Source of the DNA: Synechococcales cyanobacterium 340R_concoct_173_sub
GTDB lineage: Bacteria > Cyanobacteriota > Cyanobacteriia > Leptolyngbyales > Leptolyngbyaceae
Length of the DNA: 11,016 nt
Assembly: GCA_025354065.1 (NCBI GenBank)
Contig: JANXNM010000508.1
Coordinates: 1 to 11,016, forward strand
Direction: 5' to 3'
Shown: positions 1 to 6,043 of the stretch, piece by piece
Layout of the letters: each line of letters opens with the position of its first letter
How positions within the stretch are numbered: the first letter of the stretch is position 1
Translations under genes and position numbers: made by a program
The notes under the pieces: generated by a model
Databases searched by the model: none
Told to the model about the DNA's origin: nothing
The model's input: only the letters and a program-made list of their open reading frames with translations

Positions 1-553
1 ATAGCAACGCTAACTGCCACTGTTTCATGAACATCAAGACCGTAATCGATAACATCAATACCAAATCACCAATAATCCCGATCGCGCCCGTTGAAAACAC
101 TTCTCCTAGAGCATCCACATCGCTAGTCAACCGAGTGATCAATTTGCCAACGGGAGTCCGATCGAAAAAACGAACCGCTAACGAAGTTACATGGGTAAAT
201 AAATCACTACGAATATCGGCGGTAATCCGCTGCCCCGATCGTTGGACCAGAAATCCTTGGGTCGAATCACAAATAACGCGGGCCACCATGGTCGCCAACA
301 ACAACAATGCAATGATATTGAGTCCGTCAGTGATGGGAATATTTTTTAAAAACGACCATCGAGAATCTTCTTGGCGCAGCAACGATACCACTTGGCCCAC
401 AATAATCGGCTGCACCGCCCGCGCTAACGCTGCTGGAATTAATAAACAAATAGCAACAATGATGATGCGAGCATTTCGGCGGGCGTAGGGGACAAGTCTT
501 AGAAATAACCGCCAGTCGCTTGGTTTTTCTTCGGAGTGGGATGCGATCGTCAT
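1..553 (-). CDS. ABC exporter transmembrane subunit, N-terminal part (runs off left edge)
   Basis: Reading the minus strand from the ATG at 551-553 gives 184 open codons to the window edge with no stop, so only the N-terminal end is present. The protein starts MTIASHSEEKPSDWRLFLRL. Hydrophobic segments lie at about residues 29-55 and 78-95, and another begins near 155. Residues 129-147 read FFDRTPVGKLITRLTSDVD, the classic signature of type I ABC exporter membrane domains (MsbA, MdlB, LmrA type), preceded by the usual QRITADIRSDLFTHV stretch. The Walker A, signature and Walker B parts would lie beyond the edge, so neither the fused ATPase nor the substrate can be confirmed. Family members usually act as homo- or heterodimers that export lipids, drugs or peptides across the inner membrane. 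The family is clear; the substrate is unknown. Confidence 0.9.
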   Translation of the reverse strand, partial: MTIASHSEEKPSDWRLFLRLVPYARRNARIIIVAICLLIPAALARAVQPIIVGQVVSLLRQEDSRWSFLKNIPITDGLNIIALLLLATMVARVICDSTQGFLVQRSGQRITADIRSDLFTHVTSLAVRFFDRTPVGKLITRLTSDVDALGEVFSTGAIGIIGDLVLMLSITVLMFMKQWQLALL

Positions 554-672
554 GAAGTGGAGCCTAAATCTCGTAAAGCTGCATATTATTGTCTCGCATT
601 AAGCTGCATTCGATACTACATTCTGACGTAAATCTAAATTCAATCAATTTAAAATCAGTCACACACAACTGA

Positions 673-1170
673 TCACGCACCAATTACATACTTTCGCCAT
701 TCTTGATGTGATCCGGCCTTAATGTAACGCGAGACTTCGTAATACAGACTGCTATGGGGTTGATGAGGCTGCCTTGATAAGGGCATTCCCGCTTCTTTAG
801 GTGTACGATTTCCCTTTTTCGTATTGCAGCGACTGCAAGCAATGACAACATTGTCCCAGGTATCTTTTCCACCCCGCGATCGAGGAATAACATGATCTAA
901 CGTCATCAGGCTTCCTGTCACACCACAATATTGACAGCTACAGTCATCGCGATAAAGCAGATTTTTGCGGGTTAACGGCACATCATTGTAGGGAATACGA
1001 ACATACTGGCGCAGTCTAATGACGGAGGGCATGGGAAAATCCGCATAGATAACACGTCCCGTCTCTTCGAGTTGCTCGGCTTTGCCTTTGATTAATAAAA
1101 CAACTGCTCTCCGCCAACTTGTGAGATTCAGCGGTTCGTAGGAGGCGTTGAGGACCAGAACCTTACTCAT
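673..1170 (-). CDS. HNH endonuclease (165 aa)
   Basis: This is a small HNH nuclease of a type common in cyanobacteria, starting MSKVLVLNASYEPLN. The HNH core lies at residues 77-120. A zinc pair C79/C82 (CQYC) is followed by LDHVIPRSRGG, with the D92-H93 catalytic pair, then N107, and a second zinc pair C112/C115 (CSRCNTKKGN). All residues needed for a metal-dependent DNA nick or cut are present, so it should be active. Its biological substrate is unknown; homologues are usually orphan genes outside restriction systems. I chose the ATG at 1168-1170 because family members begin at MSKV; the frame stays open upstream to a TTG at 1246-1248, but those 26 residues do not look like family sequence. 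The gene is read divergently from the gene at 1440 and ends 119 bases before the ABC exporter start. Confidence 0.9.
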   Translation of the reverse strand: MSKVLVLNASYEPLNLTSWRRAVVLLIKGKAEQLEETGRVIYADFPMPSVIRLRQYVRIPYNDVPLTRKNLLYRDDCSCQYCGVTGSLMTLDHVIPRSRGGKDTWDNVVIACSRCNTKKGNRTPKEAGMPLSRQPHQPHSSLYYEVSRYIKAGSHQEWRKYVIGA

Positions 1171-1439
1171 TGAATGGGTGGGTGATGAATTATCATGAAT
1201 TATGTTTAATGCTAGCACAATTTCATTAGACCTGCTGTTGGTTAGCAATTAGGCGATTTGGGTTAAATTTCGCTGTTATATAGCAGGTTGCGGTCAGCCG
1301 CGTTGTTTTTATTTTCGGTCACTTTTAAATTTTTGAAGTAAAATCCGACTCAAGTGCATAGATTATTTTGGACAGTAGACCGTATGGTGTGTGCACTTAA
1401 GATTGATTAATTGAAATCTACAGACTAGTGTGTGGGGTG
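1171..1439. other. divergent intergenic region with repeats and possible RNA structure
   Basis: This stretch of about 270 bases separates two divergent genes and has no convincing reading frame. It should hold the promoters of both. It contains a direct repeat of ATGAATTAT (1185-1193 and 1195-1203), an inverted repeat ACCTGCT/AGCAGGT (1230-1236 and 1282-1288), a short GC hairpin followed by a T-rich run (1291-1312), and a second inverted repeat AAGTGCA/TGCACTT (1352-1358 and 1392-1398). I see no promoter pair that I would trust. Confidence 0.5.
1291..1312 (+). terminator. possible intrinsic terminator with no same-strand gene upstream
   Basis: The sequence GCGG-TCAG-CCGC forms a short stem with a four-base loop and is followed by GTTGTTTTTATTTT, the layout of a plus-strand intrinsic terminator. 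The stem is only four to five pairs, so it is weak. The gene upstream is on the other strand, so if real it would end an unannotated short transcript. Confidence 0.25.
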
Positions 1440-1802
1440 ATGATTGTGACGGAATCGATCAAGCTAGAAGAACGATCGCGGTGGAGTGAAAATACTTTTG
1501 GGGCGTTTTTTAATGCAAATATGCCAAAATATGATTCTGTTTCAAACATTGATAGTGAACTGAATAATATAGGAATAAGTATGAGCTATTCGCCAATTCC
1601 TCCAGAGCAAGACCCATCTATTATTCAGGCGGCTCGGGAGATTTATGAAACCTACTATACTGTTCATCCTGAGGTAACTGAATTACCATTGGGCGTTGCG
1701 ATCGATCGCACAAGCTATCGCGGAAAACTGATTTTCAAACAAAAACCAGCATTGTTACCAAAAGAATGTTTTATTCCATTTAGTTCAATTGATGCACGGT
1801 AA
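1440..1802 (+). CDS. hypothetical protein (120 aa)
   Basis: I do not recognise this protein. It is soluble and mildly acidic at its N-terminus, with no signal peptide, membrane segment or cysteine pair. The middle (about residues 45-70, EQDPSIIQAAREIYETYYTV) looks helical. The C-terminal part (GVAIDRTSYRGKLIFKQKPALLPKECFIPFSS) looks like beta strands, so a small alpha/beta domain is plausible. I prefer the ATG at 1440, with GGGG just upstream; a GTG at 1428 is an alternative that adds four residues. The coding sequence carries a GCGATCGATCGC motif like its neighbours and does not look foreign. It ends 35 bases before the prepilin peptidase on the same strand and may share its transcript. Its stop codon lies inside a 16-base tandem duplication. 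Confidence 0.6.
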   Translation: MIVTESIKLEERSRWSENTFGAFFNANMPKYDSVSNIDSELNNIGISMSYSPIPPEQDPSIIQAAREIYETYYTVHPEVTELPLGVAIDRTSYRGKLIFKQKPALLPKECFIPFSSIDAR

Positions 1803-1819
1803 TATTGATGCGCGGTAAT
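1788..1819 (+). repeat. 16-base tandem duplication over a stop codon
   Basis: ATTGATGCACGGTAAT (1788-1803) is followed directly by ATTGATGCGCGGTAAT (1804-1819), with one mismatch in 16. The TAA stop of the hypothetical protein is in the first copy and is repeated, in another frame, in the second. This looks like a recent slippage or strand-misalignment duplication. Confidence 0.9.
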
Positions 1820-1837
1820 TTAGGGTGATTAGTGGTG

Positions 1838-2662
1838 ATGGACGTTTTATTTGACGGTTCGGCGATTCTACTCGTTGCAATTTTAGGAGCGTCCATTGGT
1901 AGTTTTCTGAATGTGGTGGTCTATCGATTACCCGCCGGAATTTCCTTAAGCCATCCGCCCTCACGCTGTCCCGATTGCTTAACACCGCTTCGTAAACGGG
2001 AAAACATTCCGATTTTTGGCTGGTTGATCTTGAAAGGGAAGTGCGCCCATTGTGGTGTTTCAATTTCACCGCGCTATCCGATCGTTGAGACGTTGGTAAT
2101 GCTGTTGTTTTTAGCAACATTTTTGTTTTTTGGCTTTTCGTTACGGACGATCGGCTATTGGGTTTTTATTAGTTTTTTGTTGGCTTTAGCATTAATTGAT
2201 CTGGATACTTTAATGTTATCAAATCGGTTGATGAAATCTGGATTATTGATTGGTTTAGCGTTCCAAACAGCGATCGCGACGGGCAATGGTTCGGAGTTAT
2301 CTAGTGTTTGGGGTTTCTTGTGGGCGGTGTTTTCGGCGGTGTTGGGGCTTTGGTTATTGGATGTTGTGACGTGGATTGGTCGTTTATGCTTTGGACCGAA
2401 TGCGATGGGCGGCGGCGATGCGAAACTGTTTGCAATGATTGGGGCATGGTTGGGTTGGAAGTTGATGTTGATGTCTGGTTTTTTGGCCTGTTTGGCTGGA
2501 GTTATTTTTGGGTTTGGGGCGATCGCACTTAATATATTGAAGCGCGGTAATCCAATGCCCTTTGGACCGTTCTTAGCATTAGGTGCTATTGTATCAATCT
2601 TTTATGGTGAGTTTTTGACATCTAGCTATTGGATGATGATGGGTAAATTGTATGGTAGTTAG
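1838..2662 (+). CDS. pilD: type IV prepilin peptidase / N-methyltransferase PilD
   Basis: This is the bifunctional inner-membrane aspartic protease (family A24A) that cleaves the leader from type IV prepilins and methylates the new N-terminus. The N-terminal domain opens with the typical GSFLNVVVYRLP (residues 21-32) and carries the four-cysteine zinc site as CPDC (44/47) and CAHC (69/72). The peptidase domain follows, with several membrane segments, the first catalytic aspartate in ALALIDLD (D121, possibly D123) and the second in the GGGDAK motif (D194). At 274 residues the length is normal and both domains are complete. One deviation: the usual LPD after the first aspartate reads LSN. I chose the ATG at 1838; GTG codons at 1832 and 1835 are in frame, and AGGGTGA at 1822-1828 could serve any of them. 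No pilin genes lie nearby, so it presumably acts on substrates encoded elsewhere. Confidence 0.95.
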   Translation: MDVLFDGSAILLVAILGASIGSFLNVVVYRLPAGISLSHPPSRCPDCLTPLRKRENIPIFGWLILKGKCAHCGVSISPRYPIVETLVMLLFLATFLFFGFSLRTIGYWVFISFLLALALIDLDTLMLSNRLMKSGLLIGLAFQTAIATGNGSELSSVWGFLWAVFSAVLGLWLLDVVTWIGRLCFGPNAMGGGDAKLFAMIGAWLGWKLMLMSGFLACLAGVIFGFGAIALNILKRGNPMPFGPFLALGAIVSIFYGEFLTSSYWMMMGKLYGS

Positions 2663-2689
2663 TTGTATAACAATTATTAGCTTATTGAA

Positions 2690-3154
2690 ATGATAAGAAG
2701 ATTAAAGTCTGGTTTGATTCATCTGATGTCGGATCAGTCTTGGCATCATGGATTGAAACGCGTTGAAAAAATTACAGCTAAATTTCTATCGATCGCACTG
2801 GTCATTGTGATTTTCATTTCACTTTTTGATCTCAGTCGTGTGCTAGTTCAGGAGATCATTTTGCTTCGAGTTAGTGTTTTGGGAAAGAGTTTATTTAATT
2901 TATTTGGCTTGTTCTTAAATGTTCTGATTGCATTGGAGTTACTGGAAAATGTTGGTGGCTATCTTCAAAAGAATGTGAGGCAGGTGGAGTTGGTAATTGT
3001 CACGGCAATGATTGCGATCGCCCGTAAGATTATTATTCTGGACTTTGAAAAAATCTCTTCAGAAGAGTTAGTTGCCCTAGCATTATCCATGTTGGCCTTG
3101 GCTGCAAGCTATTGGGTTATCCGAAAAACTTCTTCTAATGGTTCTGATTCCTAA
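2690..3154 (+). CDS. PsiE-family (phosphate-starvation-inducible) membrane protein
   Basis: The 154-residue protein has four hydrophobic segments (about 32-54, 68-88, 98-118 and 126-145) and a short polar tail. The block FNLFGLFLNVLIALELLENV, followed by QVELVIVTAMIAIARKIIILD (residues 98-118), matches the PsiE family of small inner-membrane proteins. Its founding member is induced by phosphate starvation in E. coli, but the biochemical role is unknown. It begins 27 bases after pilD on the same strand and probably shares its transcript; no clear ribosome-binding site precedes the ATG. No Pho box was found nearby, so phosphate control is unsupported here. The stop codon lies in the first, degenerate unit of a 15-base tandem repeat. 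Confidence 0.85.
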   Translation: MIRRLKSGLIHLMSDQSWHHGLKRVEKITAKFLSIALVIVIFISLFDLSRVLVQEIILLRVSVLGKSLFNLFGLFLNVLIALELLENVGGYLQKNVRQVELVIVTAMIAIARKIIILDFEKISSEELVALALSMLALAASYWVIRKTSSNGSDS

Positions 3155-3191
3155 GATTGAAATCCCTAAGACTCAAATCCCTAAGACTCAA
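3147..3191 (+). repeat. three 15-base tandem repeats over the PsiE-family stop codon
   Basis: Two perfect copies of ATCCCTAAGACTCAA (3162-3176 and 3177-3191) are preceded by a diverged copy at 3147-3161 that matches 12 of 15 bases. The TAA stop at 3152-3154 lies in the diverged first copy. As the unit is exactly five codons, each later copy repeats the TAA in the same frame. Confidence 0.9.
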
Positions 3192-3224
3192 ATATAAATT
3201 TTAGATTTACTTCTTACGTGAAAA

Positions 3225-3244
3225 GCTCCGATCGCGATCGGAGC
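3225..3244 (-). terminator. palindromic terminator between convergent genes
   Basis: GCTCCGATCGCGATCGGAGC is a perfect 20-base palindrome lying between the converging PsiE-family and SPFH genes. On the minus strand it is followed by TTTTCACG, so it best fits a terminator for the SPFH gene, 32 bases past that gene's stop. It has no T run on the plus strand but may also hinder plus-strand transcription. The stem is built from two overlapping CGATCG motifs. Confidence 0.6.
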
Positions 3245-3276
3245 CTCTTGGTACCTAAACTTAAATTTAATTAAAA

Positions 3277-4077
3277 CTAGGCGGCACCATTTCTAGAATT
3301 AGAGCTAATATCAGGACCATTAATCAAATCACTTACTGCCTCATTCAACACGCTTGGATTCATAAAGATAATCTTTGAATTATCACTCTTACTCATCGCC
3401 TCATTGGATGCTACGTAATCTTTCGCAATCAAGTAATGCAACATTGCCTTTGGATCGTCTGAACCCTGTAACGCCTCAGCAATCTGCTTAATAGAATTCA
3501 CGGTGGCGCTAGTCGTCGTCATGGTTGCTTGGCCTTCAGTCTTGGCTGCGATCTGCTTCTCTAAGGAATCGCGTACAGTCTGAGACAGAATGATTTCTTG
3601 GACATCAACCCGAACCACTTCCACACCCCAAGAATCCGCAGGCTTCTGCAATTCCAGCTTCAAGGCTTGATTTATTTTGTTCATCGCCGACATTGCTTCA
3701 TTGAGATCCAACTGACCAATCTCATTTCGCATTACACTCAGAACTAAATTTGTCAGCGATGCTTCAAGATCCTCGACTTTGTAGTAAGCCGTATACAAAT
3801 CTTTAATCTTCCAATACACCACTGCATCCACCTGAATGGGCACAGAATCTTTGGTAATGGCATTTTGTGGAGCAATATCCAACAATTGTTCGCGGACCGT
3901 ATCGACCACAACACTGTCCATCAACGGGACAACAAAATTAAGCCCAGGCTGTAACGTGCGTTGATATTCTCCCAATCGCTGCACTAAGCCCTGATCACCT
4001 TCTTCGATAATGCGAACCGAGCCAATTAAATATCCCGCAATCATGAGGGTAATGGCACCCAAAATGGACTCAATCAT
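3277..4077 (-). CDS. SPFH / stomatin-prohibitin (Band 7) family protein with shortened C-terminal tail
   Basis: The protein is 266 residues. It has an N-terminal membrane anchor (about 4-20), followed by the SPFH core: VRIIEEGDQGLVQRLGEYQRT, LQPGLNFVVPLMDSV, the DSVPIQVDAVVYWKI strand pair, and GVEVVRVDVQEI near residues 151-162. Members form membrane-bound oligomers that organise membrane microdomains or regulate proteases. The ATG at 4077 has AGGA seven bases upstream. The tail after EKQIAAKTEGQAT (about 173-185) is unusual: relatives normally have a long, charged, alanine-glutamate-rich coiled coil here, while this one has only about 25 residues before IAEALQ and then a stretch (HYLIAKDYVASNEAMSKSDN, SKIIFMNPS) seen in slipin-type members. 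It is a single gene with a terminator behind it. The family is certain; the exact role is unknown. Confidence 0.92.
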   Translation of the reverse strand: MIESILGAITLMIAGYLIGSVRIIEEGDQGLVQRLGEYQRTLQPGLNFVVPLMDSVVVDTVREQLLDIAPQNAITKDSVPIQVDAVVYWKIKDLYTAYYKVEDLEASLTNLVLSVMRNEIGQLDLNEAMSAMNKINQALKLELQKPADSWGVEVVRVDVQEIILSQTVRDSLEKQIAAKTEGQATMTTTSATVNSIKQIAEALQGSDDPKAMLHYLIAKDYVASNEAMSKSDNSKIIFMNPSVLNEAVSDLINGPDISSNSRNGAA

Positions 4078-4137
4078 AATGCTGTCCTAGTAATGAAACT
4101 GGCTGTGAGCCTAAAGATTAATGCTGACGACAGCTCT

Positions 4138-4166
4138 AGTGTAGTCGTTCTCCTTAAAAGTGACAC
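4138..4166 (-). promoter_or_regulatory. possible sigma-70-type promoter of the SPFH gene
   Basis: On the minus strand, GTGTCA (4161-4166) and TACACT (4138-4143) are 17 bases apart, each matching four of six consensus bases. This would give an untranslated leader of roughly 55 bases before the ATG at 4077. The spacing is ideal but the boxes are only fair, so the call is tentative. Confidence 0.3.
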
Positions 4167-4201
4167 GACACAATTTAAGAAAATTCTCTCACCATCATTC
4201 T

Positions 4202-4219
4202 GATTAGCGCCGATTAGCG
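4202..4219 (-). repeat. 10-base-period repeat over the DUF3685 stop codon
   Basis: GATTAGCG occurs at 4202-4209 and 4212-4219. The second copy contains the TAA stop (4214-4216, minus strand) of the DUF3685 gene. The repeat is short and could be chance, but it resembles the two longer stop-codon duplications in this window. Confidence 0.6.
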
Positions 4220-6016
4220 TCGATCGTTCCACGCATTCCCAATCCCTTTAATAATTCCTTGCCCCACCAGTCCGATTCCGCGCCCCACAACTTCCGTTAA
4301 CACATAAACCACGCTCGTCCCAATCAATGCGAATACCGATCGTAGCCTGGGTGAAATGGCATCCCGTGTTTCTAGTACTAACGTGACCGCTAAAGGCAAC
4401 CCAGATAATGCGGCTAATTCACGCTGACGAGGCGCATAAATAGCTGTTTCTCCAATGCCATTTCCGGCTAAATAAAGCAGACGATGTTTGCTCTCAAAAA
4501 TATCCGTTGGCCTATCCAGCCACCGATCGCGACGATAGCGCCAAGATAAATCATTACGAAACTCCATCAATTCTCGACTCGATGCATATCGAATTTTGAA
4601 ATATCGTGCCTTCACCCACTCCACATCACTAAATTGATTCAACAAGGGCTGAATTATCGCATTAGCCAACCGCAGTACTGTGTTCTCCAGCAACAACAAC
4701 GCTCGATCGTCCGCTTGAGGCGTTCCCACACCATAGGGCTGATTATTCAAACTCAACGGCATTCCCCATAAACCATAGGCCACCCAATCGGCCACCAATG
4801 GAATACGCTTCAGTAGACCATTTACCCTAGCCGCAGATTGCTGCAATCCATTTGCTAATGACGGTTCTGATTCGCAGCGGAAAAACTGAATCACTACAAT
4901 TTCCCATACGGTTTCTAGCATCACTGGAATTCGATCGTGCAAGGCCGCCAGCCCAATCTCCCGCAGTTGCCCGACCTCCGCCTGTAATACCGTTGCGATC
5001 GTTGTTAAGAGTGCCACTTGCATTTCTATTGTCAACACATCAATTTCCAAGGCGATCGCAAGCAAATTGTCCAAACTGGAAATAGGCGAAATTCGTGCTG
5101 CTTCTAGTTTTAAAATCAACCGATCGAACATCTCCCGTAGCGCAGTCTCACGCCCACTCTCAGTCCCCCTCTCAAGTTGACGATCGGAAGAATTTGACGA
5201 TCGGATTAAAGACGACCCTAACCTCCGCTTCGACACACTTGATCCGTTGGGCGGATTAAATCGAGAAGATGGCTTCACCAGACGAGATTCTCGCTGTATT
5301 TCGCTTGTGATCTGAGTGCGCGGCGGCATCATTTTTGGCCCGATCGTTTTTGGCGTGATCATTTGCTGAGCGATCCACCGCGCCGTCTGAATTTCCCGAA
5401 TGCGTCCTTGCAAAAACCATCGCATCGGACGATTGAGCCGTCGAGTCCGAAGCTGAATATCTAATTGAGCGAGTTGACGATCGTACAAAGTAAACTGTGT
5501 AAGCTGTCCGTCCAGCAGTCCATCCCGCCGACCAGTCCCCGCCAATCTTCCTAAAGCTGCAATCGCTGGACTAACCACAACCCGAGATGGCTTCATCGCT
5601 CCTTCTATGGGTCGTAATGTCTGCAACAATTCCAGTAAACTCTCAGGCCGATCGCCCGTCCACCAATACCCATCTGCCCCTAATAACCGAGCATTACTGT
5701 TCGATGCTGGCAACGTTCCTAGAACCACTATTTTAGCTTCCCTCGCCACGACACCGATCGCCGCCACAATAGGAACAAGCTGATCCAAATTTAAATTAGT
5801 AGATCCAAGCAAAACTAACTCCGCCGCATCAGGGGTCGATCGCAGCGCATCCAACCGGACTAATCCCAGCTCTAATCCCTCACATTCGGCCACAATCTGC
5901 CAGATAATAGAATTCTGCAACAAAAAACTCAGCATCCACCGTCGCGCCTCATCCGGCTCAATCAACACACAGAGAATTGGACGATTTGACGATCGGCCTA
6001 GCTCAAACTGACTCAT
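4214..6016 (-). CDS. DUF3685 / Ycf55-like protein with degenerate receiver-like N-terminus
   Basis: This 600-residue protein resembles the cyanobacterial DUF3685 family, related to the algal plastid protein Ycf55. Function is unknown. Residues 14-135 have the strand-helix rhythm of a response-regulator receiver (ILCVLIEPDEARRWML, AELVLLGS, AKIVVLGT, LLGADGYWWTGD). The phospho-acceptor aspartate expected near residue 70 is absent (LVLLGSTN), so it is unlikely to be phosphorylated. A basic, low-complexity linker (about 185-290) leads into the conserved helical part from about 290. The C-terminus (about 535-600) is hydrophobic and glycine-rich and ends GIIKGIGNAWNDRR, which I associate with DUF3685 and which may contact membrane. 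It starts 27 bases after the membrane repeat protein, so the two are probably co-transcribed. I am fairly sure of the family and cannot state a function. Confidence 0.75.
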   Translation of the reverse strand: MSQFELGRSSNRPILCVLIEPDEARRWMLSFLLQNSIIWQIVAECEGLELGLVRLDALRSTPDAAELVLLGSTNLNLDQLVPIVAAIGVVAREAKIVVLGTLPASNSNARLLGADGYWWTGDRPESLLELLQTLRPIEGAMKPSRVVVSPAIAALGRLAGTGRRDGLLDGQLTQFTLYDRQLAQLDIQLRTRRLNRPMRWFLQGRIREIQTARWIAQQMITPKTIGPKMMPPRTQITSEIQRESRLVKPSSRFNPPNGSSVSKRRLGSSLIRSSNSSDRQLERGTESGRETALREMFDRLILKLEAARISPISSLDNLLAIALEIDVLTIEMQVALLTTIATVLQAEVGQLREIGLAALHDRIPVMLETVWEIVVIQFFRCESEPSLANGLQQSAARVNGLLKRIPLVADWVAYGLWGMPLSLNNQPYGVGTPQADDRALLLLENTVLRLANAIIQPLLNQFSDVEWVKARYFKIRYASSRELMEFRNDLSWRYRRDRWLDRPTDIFESKHRLLYLAGNGIGETAIYAPRQRELAALSGLPLAVTLVLETRDAISPRLRSVFALIGTSVVYVLTEVVGRGIGLVGQGIIKGIGNAWNDRR

Positions 6017-6043
6017 AACATCTTATTCCCGCAGATTCTGACA

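Noticed and set aside
27..488. 153-codon plus-strand open frame at the left edge
   Set aside because: It lies opposite the ABC exporter, whose minus-strand frame has clear family motifs.
576..609. Direct repeat AAGCTGCAT at 576-584 and 601-609 upstream of the ABC exporter gene
   Set aside because: Nine bases twice in a 119-base gap may be an operator, but I see no promoter context, so it is not listed as a feature.
1352..1398. Inverted repeat AAGTGCA/TGCACTT before the gene at 1440
   Set aside because: Seven pairs around a 33-base loop is within chance for an intergenic region of this size.
1785..2120. 111-codon minus-strand open frame
   Set aside because: It covers the opposite strand of the PilD start, whose zinc and membrane motifs are clear; its own product resembles nothing.
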